Positions 31,008 to 39,907 of a stretch of 41,361 bases of DNA are shown here, piece after piece. How positions within the stretch are numbered: the stretch's first letter is position 1; every line of letters starts with the position of its first letter. The DNA is from UBA3064 sp023258775 (GTDB lineage Bacteria > Pseudomonadota > Gammaproteobacteria > Burkholderiales > Burkholderiaceae_E): assembly GCA_044355655.1 (NCBI GenBank), contig JBIKXS010000027.1:1-41361 (forward strand). Reading direction: 5' to 3'. Made by a program: the position numbers and the translations under genes. The notes beneath the pieces were generated by a model. The model had not been told where the DNA came from. It saw only the letters and a program-made list of their open reading frames with translations, and ran no database searches.

Positions 31008-32713
31008 GACATAAATCCAATAACGCCGCAACCCCAAGCAGAGAGCCGTATGCGATCGGCCTTGAGTGCTAAGCCGCTTAAGGGTGAGTCGAGAGGCTTG
31101 GCCCGCGAGATGTCGGCCTTTAAAAGGCCGAGTTCCCCGGCACTCAAACGCTGAAATTTGCCCGAAAGATTAAAGACACAAAGCAAGGTTTGGTTCTCGC
31201 TTTCCCGAAAAAAAGCCAAACAGCTTTTGTGTTCCGCGCATAAACGCATGCTTCCGGTTTGTAAGACAGGGATTTGCTTACGCCAAGCGAGCAGCGCCCG
31301 ATAAAAATTCAGCGTCGAATTAGGGTCGTTTAATTGGCGGTCGACTGCAAGCTTTCGATGACTTTCGCTCAGCGGAAGCCAAGGCCTTTGTTGACCACTT
31401 CCAAAGCCAAGATCCGACGCATCACGATGCCATGGCATCGGGGTTCGGCAAGCATCACGACCTTTGAACTCTGGCCACATGCTTATGCCATAGGGGTCTT
31501 GCAAGTCCTCAAAAGCGAGTTCGGCGTCTGGCAAACCGAGTTCATCGCCTTGATAAATGCATGGGCTTCCGCGCAAGCACATCTGCAGCGCGGCGATCAA
31601 TTGCAATTTCGCAAGGCGCTCAAATTCGGGCAGTTGATCGCAGGCCCATCGGCTTGCAACCCGTCCGACGTCATGATTGCTTAGCGCCCAACTTGGCCAG
31701 CCATCACCGACGATTGACTCAAATCGATCAAAAGTATGGAACAAAAACCCTGCGTCATGAGCCGGACCAAGCAGATCAAAGCTGTAGGCCATATGCAGCT
31801 TGTCATTGCCAGCTGTGTATTCGGCGATTCGTGCCAGCCCATCATCATCACCGATTTCGCCAACCATCGCGCGACTCGGGTATCCATCAAGCAAACGTCT
31901 CAGGTCGCGCAAGAACCCCAGGTTCTCAGGTCGACTTTTGTCGAAGCAATGCATCTGAAACATATAAGGATTGAAATCACCTACGCTCAAATCGACTACG
32001 CTCGATTGACGATCTCGCGGAGGATTGTCGCGAAGTTGTTGGTCATGGTAATAAAAATTTGCGGTATCAAGTCTTAAACCATCAACGCCCAAATCGAGCC
32101 AAAAACGCACGGTTTCAAGCATCGCTTCACGAACCGGTTCGTGATGAAAATTCAAGTCAGGTTGAGAACTTAAAAAGTTATGGAAATAGTACTGAGCTCG
32201 GCGTGTATCCCACTGCCATGCACTGCCGCCAAATACCGATAACCAATTGTTGGGCGGCGATCCGTCAGGCCTTGCATCAGCCCAAACATACCAGTCTGCT
32301 TTTTCATTCGTGCGGTTTTGTCTGCTCTCGACAAACCATGGGTGCTGATCGGAGCTATGGGAAAGAACTTGATCGATCATGATCTTTAGCCCGAATCGGT
32401 GAGATTCTTTAATTAATTGTTTCGCATCTTGTATAGTTCCGAATATTGGATCGACATCACAATAATCACTGACATCATAGCCAAAGTCCTTCATTGGACT
32501 TCGAAAAAATGGCGAAAGCCAAATTGCATCAACGCCCAGTTTTGCAAGGTATTCGAGCCGCGCTGTAATACCTTTGAGATCACCAATCCCATCAGCATTA
32601 CTATCGGCAAATGAGCGAGGGTAGATATGGTAAATCACTCCTCCCCGCCACCACGGGTTACCCGATGCCTTTGCAAGGCGATCTGCCTTGCTGTGACTAC
32701 TTGAGCACTTCAT
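31004..32713 (-). CDS. GH13 alpha-glucosidase
   Basis: A cytoplasmic GH13 enzyme of about 569 residues (no signal peptide), close to oligosaccharide alpha-glucosidases: WWRGGVIYHIYPRSFADSNA, DGIGDLKGITARLEYLAKLG, and WADARPDGSPPNNWLSVFGG. The nucleophile Asp is in DGLRLDTANF, the acid/base Glu in AMVGEIGDD and the stabilising Asp in LSNHDVGR. It would release glucose from maltodextrins left by glgP/glgX, feeding the glucokinase encoded just upstream. The ATG at 32713 overlaps the glk stop as ATGA; an ATG at 32728 is possible. Trehalose synthase or amylosucrase activity is less likely, since their longer C-terminal signatures are not seen. Confidence 0.85.
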   Translation of the reverse strand: MKCSSSHSKADRLAKASGNPWWRGGVIYHIYPRSFADSNADGIGDLKGITARLEYLAKLGVDAIWLSPFFRSPMKDFGYDVSDYCDVDPIFGTIQDAKQLIKESHRFGLKIMIDQVLSHSSDQHPWFVESRQNRTNEKADWYVWADARPDGSPPNNWLSVFGGSAWQWDTRRAQYYFHNFLSSQPDLNFHHEPVREAMLETVRFWLDLGVDGLRLDTANFYYHDQQLRDNPPRDRQSSVVDLSVGDFNPYMFQMHCFDKSRPENLGFLRDLRRLLDGYPSRAMVGEIGDDDGLARIAEYTAGNDKLHMAYSFDLLGPAHDAGFLFHTFDRFESIVGDGWPSWALSNHDVGRVASRWACDQLPEFERLAKLQLIAALQMCLRGSPCIYQGDELGLPDAELAFEDLQDPYGISMWPEFKGRDACRTPMPWHRDASDLGFGSGQQRPWLPLSESHRKLAVDRQLNDPNSTLNFYRALLAWRKQIPVLQTGSMRLCAEHKSCLAFFRESENQTLLCVFNLSGKFQRLSAGELGLLKADISRAKPLDSPLSGLALKADRIRLSAWGCGVIGFMS

Positions 32714-33723
32714 GACGCGTATTCCCATTCAAGGGCTAGAGCCGCACCTTCAAGCGTTGGTAGGACTGGCGTCTCGATAAGCCAGCTTGGAATCGCCGCC
32801 AGATACCTCTCAAAACGTCCTTTCCCAACGAAGCGCTGCCTGAAGGCTGAACGCGGTAGAAACTCGCGCATTCGCGGTGCAATACCACCACCGATATAGA
32901 TGCCGCCAAGCGCACCCAGCGTAAGTGCCAAATTACCCGCCACCGAACCGAGCCAAGCGCAAAAAAGCTCTAGCGCAAGACTTGCTGCACCGCGCTCTTG
33001 CTGTAAACCCAATGCCAAGACGTCTGCCGCGCTGTTTAGTGTCGGCTCGACCTTGTCGAATTCGCGATTGAGAAAATAGTGTAAGTCGACAAGACCTGCT
33101 CCTGAAAGCACTCTTTCTGCAGAGACATGCCCGTATCGCTGGCTAAAGTATTTAATGACCGAAAACTCAAGTTCCGTCTCCGCCGCTAGGGTGACATGAC
33201 CACCCTCACCCATGATCGGCACCCATCGCCCGGGAAATCCTGGAGCCCGCAATAGGCCGGAAACGCCTAGGCCGGTGCCCACACCAAGCACACCGATGGG
33301 CCCAAGGGCATTAAAATTCCCGGGTCCAAGTGCGATGAAGCTGCTTGCCGGGAGCTGCGGTATCGCGAGCGCCAACGCGGTAAAGTCGTTAAGCACCATC
33401 AAACGCTGCAATCCCAGTTCGACGCGAAGCTCTTCGATCGAAAACCGCCAAGCCAGATTCGTCATTGCCACGGAATCGCCGCTCACCGGGCTCGCCACGG
33501 CCAAAACAGCTGATTCAGGGGTCGGCAAAACATGTTTGGTCAAATAGTGGCGAAGGCCTTGTGCAATGCCTTGCAATTCGGCGCAAGCCATCACGTAAGT
33601 CTCGCTTAGGGGCGCCCCAGGCTTTTCCAGCCAGCCAAACCTGGCGTTTGTGCCTCCGATGTCTCCAATCAGGCGAGGCCAACCTGCTCGGTCTGGAGCG
33701 CAAGCCGCTCTGGCGATATGCAT
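32710..33723 (-). CDS. glk: Glucokinase
   Basis: Phosphorylates glucose with ATP. The 337-residue protein belongs to the Glk (not ROK) family: LIGDIGGTNARFGWLE (phosphate 1 site), VLNDFTALALAIPQL, GVLGVGTGLGVSGLL (phosphate 2) and EGGHVTLA. The ATG at 33723 has AGGGA 7-8 nt upstream. It is the first gene of the glycogen operon; the 4-bp overlap with the GH13 gene supports a joint role, phosphorylating the glucose set free from dextrins. Confidence 0.92.
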   Translation of the reverse strand: MHIARAACAPDRAGWPRLIGDIGGTNARFGWLEKPGAPLSETYVMACAELQGIAQGLRHYLTKHVLPTPESAVLAVASPVSGDSVAMTNLAWRFSIEELRVELGLQRLMVLNDFTALALAIPQLPASSFIALGPGNFNALGPIGVLGVGTGLGVSGLLRAPGFPGRWVPIMGEGGHVTLAAETELEFSVIKYFSQRYGHVSAERVLSGAGLVDLHYFLNREFDKVEPTLNSAADVLALGLQQERGAASLALELFCAWLGSVAGNLALTLGALGGIYIGGGIAPRMREFLPRSAFRQRFVGKGRFERYLAAIPSWLIETPVLPTLEGAALALEWEYAS

Positions 33724-34036
33724 GGTTTGTCCCTATCAGTACGGCCAGCGTCGATACTCATTATTGGTCTAATCAACCAGACTTGGCAACCATACAGCAA
33801 CCAAAGAAATGCACATAAGATGATCAGCTGTAGCAAGTCGATGGCAATAAAAAAGCCGGACAAGGGACTTCTAGTCGAATTAGATGAACGTAAGGCGGCA
33901 GCCACACGATTGATGCGCACCGCCCAGGTGCCGGCTATAGCCCTGATATGGTGAGAGCATCCCCAGGTCTGTGCTTCGCGCGCGATCCACCATAACAGGC
34001 ACTGCGACATTGCAGCGGACCACCCCGCCGGCCCGG

Positions 34037-34050
34037 GTTCGTGCACGAAC
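34037..34050. promoter_or_regulatory. Perfect palindrome GTTCGTGCACGAAC
   Basis: A 14-bp perfect dyad without spacer. It lies 36 bp upstream of the sigma-54-type site, about -63 to -76 from its predicted start, where an activator of the promoter could bind. The regulator is unknown. Confidence 0.45.
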
Positions 34051-34086
34051 AGGCGCGAAGAATCAAGGGCCCCAAGGGGCCGGTGA

Positions 34087-34102
34087 TGGCACGATATTTG
34101 CA
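34087..34102 (+). promoter_or_regulatory. Sigma-54 (-24/-12) promoter upstream of pyruvate carboxylase
   Basis: TGGCACGATATTTGCA is an exact match to TGGCAC-N5-TTGCA with correct GG-GC spacing. The predicted start is near 34113, leaving a leader of about 213 nt before the ATG at 34326. A weak NtrC-like sequence (9 of 14) is at 33998-34014, about -107. Confidence 0.65.
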
Positions 34103-34325
34103 CCATTGGTTCTCACACGATTTATCACCGTATTTACAAAGGTAACTGGTTCAAGCTCCTTCCGGGGCACCTTTACACAAGTATCACCAACGTGAAAGCT
34201 CAATCAACAGCGGACCAGCGAAGCGTAATGACGGTCGAACCTTCCCCAGCGGTCATGACTAGCCCAACGCATCGAGAGCTCGCTTCAAGTGCAACCGGAA
34301 TGCCGTCTTTGTCTAAGGCCTGCCC

Positions 34326-37300
34326 ATGAAATCCATCCGCTCCCTACTCATCGCCAACCGCTCGGAGATCTCGATCCGCGTCATGCGTGCCGCCTCGGAA
34401 ATGGGTATTCGCACCGTCTCGATATACTCGCGTGAAGATCGTTTCGCCCTGCATCGCTTCAAAGCTGACGAGAGCTATATGGTCGGCGAGGGCAAAAAAC
34501 CGCTTCAGGCGTATCTCGATATTCCGGACGTGATCCGCATCGCACGTCAGGCCCGTGTCGATGCAATTCATCCCGGCTATGGCTTCCTGTCCGAGAACCC
34601 GGATTTTGCGCGCGCCTGCGCTGCCGCCGGCATCATCTTCGTCGGCCCAACGCCGGAAGTGATGATGACGCTGGGCAACAAGGTCGCAGCGCGCAGCGCC
34701 GCAGTGGCGGCCGGCGTGCCGGTGATGCCTGCCACCGGCCCGTTGCCGCGCGAAGTCGAGGCCTGCAAAGCGCTCGCATCCCAAGTCGGTTATCCGCTGA
34801 TGCTCAAGGCCAGTTGGGGCGGAGGCGGCCGGGGCATGCGCGTGATCGAATCCGAGTCCGATCTGGTGAACCAGGTGGAAGCCGCACGGCGCGAGGCCGG
34901 CGCCGCGTTCGGCAATGACGAGGTCTACCTGGAGAAGCTGGTGCGCCGCGCTCATCACGTCGAGGTGCAGATCATCGGCGACAAGCATGGCAACCTGGTG
35001 CACCTTTTTGAGCGCGACTGCTCGGTGCAGCGGCGCAACCAGAAGGTGGTCGAGCGAGCGCCCGCGCCCTACCTCGATGCCGCCGGCCGCGCCGAGCTGT
35101 GCGAAGCCGCGTTGCGGCTGGGCCGGGCGGTCGGCTACACCCATGCCGGCACGGTCGAGTTCCTGATGGATGCAGACACCCGCAAGTTCTATTTCATCGA
35201 GGTCAACCCGCGCATCCAGGTCGAGCATACGGTAACCGAGCAGGTGACCGGCATCGACATCGTCAAGTCGCAGATCCGCATCAGCGAGGGTGCGCAGATA
35301 GGCGCTCCCGATTGCCCCGTGCCTGCTCAGGCCGACATCCGCCTGAACGGCCATGCGCTGCAGTGCAGGGTCACTACCGAAGACCCGGAGAACGGTTTCA
35401 CCCCTGATTACGGGCGCATCACTGCCTACCGCTCAGCCGCTGGCTTCGGCCTGCGCTTAGATGGCGGCACCGCGTACACCGGGGCGGTGATCACCCCCTA
35501 CTACGACTCGCTCCTAGTCAAGGTGACGGCATGGGCGCCGACCGCTGCTGAGGCGATCCGGCGCATGGATCGCGGTCTGCGAGAATTCCGCATCCGCGGC
35601 GTGGCCACCAACCTGCAGTTCGTTGAAAACGTCATCAACCATCCGGACTTCGCAGCCGGGACGGTTACCACCCGCTTCATTGACGGCACGCCGGAACTGG
35701 TGCGCTTTTCAAAACGGCGCGATCGCGCCACTCGCATCCTGCGTTATCTGGGCGAGGTGACGGTTAACGGCCATCCGGACATGAAGGGGCGAATCAAGCC
35801 CGATCTCACGCACACGTATCTCGTCAAGCCATCGCAGGACATCAGCGGCCCGGTGCCGCTCGGCACACGCGACCTGTTCCGGCGCATGGGCGCGGCGAAA
35901 TTCGTGCAGTGGATGAAGGACGAGCCGCGCGCGCTCATCACCGACACCACGCTGCGCGATGCCCACCAGTCACTGTTCGCGACTCGCATGCGCACGGTCG
36001 ATATGCTGCGCATCGCGCCCTACTATGCGCGCATGGCCGGCGGCCTGTTCTCTTTGGAGTGCTGGGGCGGCGCCACCTTCGACGTGGCGATGCGCTTCCT
36101 GCGCGAGGATCCCTGGGCGCGCCTAGCCGCGTTACGCGAGGCGGTGCCCAACGTGCTGTTCCAGATGCTCCTGCGCTCTTCCAACGCGGTAGGCTACACC
36201 AACTACGCCGACAACGTGGTGCGCCATTTCGTCGGCCAGGCGGCCGCTGGCGGGATCGATCTGTTCCGCGTGTTCGATTCGCTCAACTGGGTGGACAACA
36301 TGCGGGTGGCGATCGACGCAGTGCTTGAGTCCGGCGCGCTGTGCGAGGGCGCGATCTGCTACACCGCCGACATCCACGATCGGACGCGCAAGTATGACCT
36401 CGGCTACTACATGAAGCGCGCTCGAGAGCTCAAGTCGGCGGGCGTGCACATCCTCGGACTCAAGGACATGGCAGGTGTGTGCCGGCCGCGAGCCGCGCGC
36501 GAACTGATCCGCGCGCTGCGGGAGGAGACCGGCCTGCCGGTGCATTTCCACACCCACGACACCTCGGGCGCGGCGGCCGCCTCGGTGCTGGCCGCGGTGG
36601 AGGCCGGTGCCGATGCTTTCGATGCCGCGCTTGATTCGATGAGCGGGCTCACGTCGCAGCCCAGCCTGGGTGCCATCGTCGCTGCGCTCGAGGGTGACGC
36701 GCGTGATCCGTGCGCAGGCGCAGACGGCCCCGGCCGGCTCGACCGCGTGTCGCTTTTGCAGCTTTCGGATTACTTCGAGGGCGTGCGCAAGTACTACGCG
36801 CCTTTCGAAGCCGACATCCGCGCCGGTACCGCCGACGTGTATCGCCACGAGATGCCGGGCGGGCAGTACACCAATCTGCGCGAGCAGGCGCGAGCAATGG
36901 GACTGGAGCACCGTTGGTCCGAAGTGTCGCGTGCCTATTCCGATGTCAACCGCTTATTCGGCGATGTAACCAAGGTCACACCCACCTCCAAGGTCGTTGG
37001 CGACATGGCGTTGTCGATGGTTACCAACGGCCTGTCGGCCGCCGACGTGTTGGACCCGGAGCGCGAGGTGGCCTTTCCCGAATCCGTGGTCGCGTTGTTC
37101 AAGGGCGAGATCGGCTTTCCTCCCGACGGCTTTCCGGAGGCGGTGTCACGCAAGATTCTCAAGTGCGGACGCCCCGGTGAGATCCTGTCGCAGCCGCCGG
37201 AGCCCTACCGCCCCGGGGCCAGCCTGCCTCCGGTCGATCTCGAGGCTGCGCGCATGGAAGCAGAGAAGGCGATCGGCCGCCAAGTCGACGACCGCGACCT

Positions 37301-37814
37301 CGCCTCCTACCTTATGTATCCGAAGGTCTTCACGGAATTCGCCGCGCATCACCGCCAGTATGGCGATGTCGATGCGATCCCCACCCCGACATTCTTTTAC
37401 GGCATGCGCGATCGCGAGGAGATCGCCGTTGAGATCGACCCCGGGAAGACGCTGGTAGTCTCCATGCAGGGGACCGCGCCGGCCGAGGAGGAGGGCGTGG
37501 TGCGGGTGTTCTTCGAGCTCAACGGACAGGCGCGAACCATGCGCGTGGCCAAGGCCGGCGCCTCACGCAAGGCGGATCGGGAGCAGGCCGATCCCGGCAA
37601 CGCGAAGCATCTGCCGGCACCGATGCCGGGCATGATCGTCACTGTCGCGGTCAAGGGAGGGCAGACGGTCAGGGCAGGCGATCCGCTCGTCTCTATCGAG
37701 GCGATGAAGATGGAATCGCAGATATGCGCCGAACGCGACGGAACAGTGCGCGCGGTCTACGTCAAGCGCGGCGATACGGTTGCCGCACACGACCTGCTGC
37801 TGGAGTTCCAGTAG
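34326..37814 (+). CDS. pyc: Pyruvate carboxylase
   Basis: A biotin enzyme converting pyruvate, ATP and bicarbonate to oxaloacetate, refilling the TCA cycle. The 1162-residue single chain has all domains: biotin carboxylase (about 1-455; IHPGYGFLSENPDFA, ASWGGGGRGMRVI, FIEVNPRIQVEHTVTE), carboxyltransferase (about 535-810; DTTLRDAHQSLFATRMRT, ECWGGATFDVAMRFL), PYC/OADA linker (about 830-1030) and a C-terminal biotinyl domain with the biotinylated Lys in EAMKMES. The ATG has AAGG 7 nt upstream. It is far richer in G+C than its neighbours (49 of 60 bases at 36481-36540), with GCC/GCG/CGC codons dominating, which suggests transfer or a different history. It may also supply carbon for gluconeogenesis into glycogen; this is inference. 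Confidence 0.95.
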   Translation: MKSIRSLLIANRSEISIRVMRAASEMGIRTVSIYSREDRFALHRFKADESYMVGEGKKPLQAYLDIPDVIRIARQARVDAIHPGYGFLSENPDFARACAAAGIIFVGPTPEVMMTLGNKVAARSAAVAAGVPVMPATGPLPREVEACKALASQVGYPLMLKASWGGGGRGMRVIESESDLVNQVEAARREAGAAFGNDEVYLEKLVRRAHHVEVQIIGDKHGNLVHLFERDCSVQRRNQKVVERAPAPYLDAAGRAELCEAALRLGRAVGYTHAGTVEFLMDADTRKFYFIEVNPRIQVEHTVTEQVTGIDIVKSQIRISEGAQIGAPDCPVPAQADIRLNGHALQCRVTTEDPENGFTPDYGRITAYRSAAGFGLRLDGGTAYTGAVITPYYDSLLVKVTAWAPTAAEAIRRMDRGLREFRIRGVATNLQFVENVINHPDFAAGTVTTRFIDGTPELVRFSKRRDRATRILRYLGEVTVNGHPDMKGRIKPDLTHTYLVKPSQDISGPVPLGTRDLFRRMGAAKFVQWMKDEPRALITDTTLRDAHQSLFATRMRTVDMLRIAPYYARMAGGLFSLECWGGATFDVAMRFLREDPWARLAALREAVPNVLFQMLLRSSNAVGYTNYADNVVRHFVGQAAAGGIDLFRVFDSLNWVDNMRVAIDAVLESGALCEGAICYTADIHDRTRKYDLGYYMKRARELKSAGVHILGLKDMAGVCRPRAARELIRALREETGLPVHFHTHDTSGAAAASVLAAVEAGADAFDAALDSMSGLTSQPSLGAIVAALEGDARDPCAGADGPGRLDRVSLLQLSDYFEGVRKYYAPFEADIRAGTADVYRHEMPGGQYTNLREQARAMGLEHRWSEVSRAYSDVNRLFGDVTKVTPTSKVVGDMALSMVTNGLSAADVLDPEREVAFPESVVALFKGEIGFPPDGFPEAVSRKILKCGRPGEILSQPPEPYRPGASLPPVDLEAARMEAEKAIGRQVDDRDLASYLMYPKVFTEFAAHHRQYGDVDAIPTPTFFYGMRDREEIAVEIDPGKTLVVSMQGTAPAEEEGVVRVFFELNGQARTMRVAKAGASRKADREQADPGNAKHLPAPMPGMIVTVAVKGGQTVRAGDPLVSIEAMKMESQICAERDGTVRAVYVKRGDTVAAHDLLLEFQ

Positions 37815-37837
37815 TTCGCCGCGGCCACTGGTGGAAT

Positions 37838-39907
37838 TTGCCGGGTTCCACGAGGTGGCTGATTCAACTCGCACTTATTTGGTGCGCGGATGCAGTTTAT
37901 GCGCATGATTATTTACACAACCTTCCAGCCGTGGTGATCAAGGGCCATTACGACAACTCAGTGGGCTCGAGCGACGCGGCAAGCCAGGGTGTGATCGGAT
38001 CTGAACTGCTGCGCAACCGCGCCTTGTTGCGACCTGCCGAAGTGCTTGAATACATCCCCGGCATGGTTGTGACCCAGCACTCGGGTGATGGCAAAGCCAA
38101 CCAGTACTTCCTGCGGGGCATGAACCTCGACCACGGCACCGACTTCGCCACCACGATCAATGGCGTACCGATCAACATGCCAACGCATGCACACGGTCAT
38201 GGCTACAGCGACCTGAACATCCTGATCCCTGAGTTAGTCAGTCGAGTCGAATACCGCAAGGGCCCCTACTTTACGTCTGAAGGTGACTTTTCATCCGCAG
38301 GTTCGGCCAACATCATTTACCGGACACAACTGGATAGTCCCTTCGCCTCAGTCACCTTGGGGCAACGGGGCTATGTTCGCGTCGTAGCGGCTGGCTCAAG
38401 AGAAGTATCCGAGGGGATCACACTGCTGACCGCTGTCGAGCGTATGAACAACGACGGCCCCTGGACCGTCCCTGAGGGCATCCGAAAACTCAATGCGCTG
38501 TTCACTCTCAGCGGCGGAACACCGCGAGAAAACTGGAGCACCAGCTTTTCTGCCTACTCGGCCAGTTGGAACTCCACGGACCAAGTACCCCAACGCCTGA
38601 TTGATGCCGGCAGCTATCAAGGACAGCAGTTTGGGCGTTTTGACAGTCTGGATCCAAGCGACGGTGCCAAGACATCACGCGTTAGTCTCTCAGGCAATTG
38701 GAGACGATCGGCGAACAATCAGATCACGGCTGTCCAGTGGTACGCGCTCAAATACGATCTTGACCTGTACTCCAACTTCACCTATGCCTTGGAGCGTCCT
38801 ACTGATCAGTTTGCGCAGACTGATCATCGGACGGTGCTCGGCGGCAAGGTGTTCAGAACCTGGATCACTGAACTAGGCTCTGACCGGACGATGCTTAATA
38901 CGGTTGGCGTCCAGTTAAGGCAGGACCAAATACGAGTTGGTTTATACGACACGGCGCAACGCCGTGTTGAGTCCACTGTGAGGGATGATGATGTTCGGCA
39001 AACAATCATCAGTCTTTACGGCCAAAACGAGATCAGTTGGAACACCTGGTTGCGAACGATCGCAGGCTTGAGAGCCGACCAGCTCAACGTCAACGTGACC
39101 AGCCACGCACTGAGCGAGAACTCAGGGAAAGCCACCGCCTTCAAGCTTTCGCCAAAAATGTCGCTCATCTTGGGTCCATGGAACAAGACGGAGTTTTTTC
39201 TCAACACCGGCAAGGGGTTTCACAGCAACGATACGCGTGGCATGACCGCACGTGTGGATCCCAAGACCGGACTGCCTGTAGACCGTGTCCCAGGCTTGGT
39301 CAGCTCCCGTGGGCAAGAAGTTGGTGTCAAAACCGAAGTCATTCCGAACCTGCAAAGCACACTTGCCCTGTGGCGCTTGGACTTCGACTCCGAACTGATC
39401 TACGTGGGAGATGCAGGCAACACCGAAGCGGGCAGACCCAGCAAACGTACCGGCATCGAGTGGAGTAATCATTGGACGCCAGGGGAGCACTTCCTGATGG
39501 ATGTGAACCTGGCCTGGACCAAGCCACGCTACGCGGATGACGACCCCGCTGGCAACTATATCGTCAACGCAACGCAGCGGGTCGCCAACCTCACGTTCGC
39601 ACTCAGGAATCTAGGGCCGTGGTCTGGATCCTTGGGCGTCCGGTACATCGGATCAGCCCCTTTGATTGAGAACAACAGTGTTCGCTCTTCGTCGAGCTTG
39701 ACGACCAACCTTCGACTGACCAGGAAGATATCCAACGACATCACCCTTGGGCTGGATGTCCTGAATCTGGCCGATCGCAACAACAACGACATCAGCTACT
39801 ACTACACCTCGCGAGTCGCGGGCGAGCCTACAGGCGGCGTCAATGGGCTTCATGTGCATCCTGCAGAACCAAGAACCATCAGGTTGACAGCAAGAGTCCA
39901 GTTCTGA
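37838..39907 (+). CDS. TonB-dependent outer-membrane receptor
   Basis: About 689 residues from a TTG at 37838. A signal-peptide-like stretch WLIQLALIWCADAVYA precedes the mature start HDYLHNLPAVVIKGHYDNS. The plug domain (about residues 25-165) has RPAEVLEYIPGMVVTQHSGD, GKANQYFLRGMNLDHGTDFA and VEYRKGPYF; the barrel follows and ends with RTIRLTARVQF, the usual C-terminal aromatic. A TonB box is not obvious. No in-frame ATG or GTG exists between the pyc stop and the signal peptide; the earlier in-frame ATG at 37724 is inside pyc. The start may be TTG, or the original 5' end may have been lost when pyc arrived. The ligand is unknown; histidines in PTHAHGHGYSD hint at a metal complex. Confidence 0.85.
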   Translation: MPGSTRWLIQLALIWCADAVYAHDYLHNLPAVVIKGHYDNSVGSSDAASQGVIGSELLRNRALLRPAEVLEYIPGMVVTQHSGDGKANQYFLRGMNLDHGTDFATTINGVPINMPTHAHGHGYSDLNILIPELVSRVEYRKGPYFTSEGDFSSAGSANIIYRTQLDSPFASVTLGQRGYVRVVAAGSREVSEGITLLTAVERMNNDGPWTVPEGIRKLNALFTLSGGTPRENWSTSFSAYSASWNSTDQVPQRLIDAGSYQGQQFGRFDSLDPSDGAKTSRVSLSGNWRRSANNQITAVQWYALKYDLDLYSNFTYALERPTDQFAQTDHRTVLGGKVFRTWITELGSDRTMLNTVGVQLRQDQIRVGLYDTAQRRVESTVRDDDVRQTIISLYGQNEISWNTWLRTIAGLRADQLNVNVTSHALSENSGKATAFKLSPKMSLILGPWNKTEFFLNTGKGFHSNDTRGMTARVDPKTGLPVDRVPGLVSSRGQEVGVKTEVIPNLQSTLALWRLDFDSELIYVGDAGNTEAGRPSKRTGIEWSNHWTPGEHFLMDVNLAWTKPRYADDDPAGNYIVNATQRVANLTFALRNLGPWSGSLGVRYIGSAPLIENNSVRSSSSLTTNLRLTRKISNDITLGLDVLNLADRNNNDISYYYTSRVAGEPTGGVNGLHVHPAEPRTIRLTARVQF

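Larger units (their letters stand above)
33724..34325. other. Divergent intergenic region between glk and pyruvate carboxylase
   Basis: 602 bp with no gene I trust. A long minus-strand frame (to 34106) overlaps glk and lacks a ribosome site. The right part becomes GC-rich, like the pyruvate carboxylase gene. Noted elements are a perfect palindrome at 34037-34050, a GGCCCC-AA-GGGGCC hairpin at 34068-34081, a sigma-54-type site at 34087-34102, and a possible 33-codon leader frame at 34228-34329 whose stop overlaps the next ATG. A clear sigma-70 promoter for glk was not found by eye. Confidence 0.5.

Noticed and set aside
33847..33862. TGGCAATAAAAAAGCC as a further sigma-54 element
   Set aside because: The GG-GC spacing is right but the -12 half is AAGC instead of TTGC, and it points away from glk.
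33669..34106. Minus-strand frame of 145 codons overlapping the glk start, with one hydrophobic stretch
   Set aside because: It overlaps the conserved glk N-terminus in another frame, has no ribosome site, and its composition follows the opposite strand's pattern.
34344..35354. 336-codon minus-strand frame inside pyc, and other long antisense frames to 37874
   Set aside because: High-GC coding DNA gives long open antisense frames; the plus-strand pyruvate carboxylase explains the whole region.
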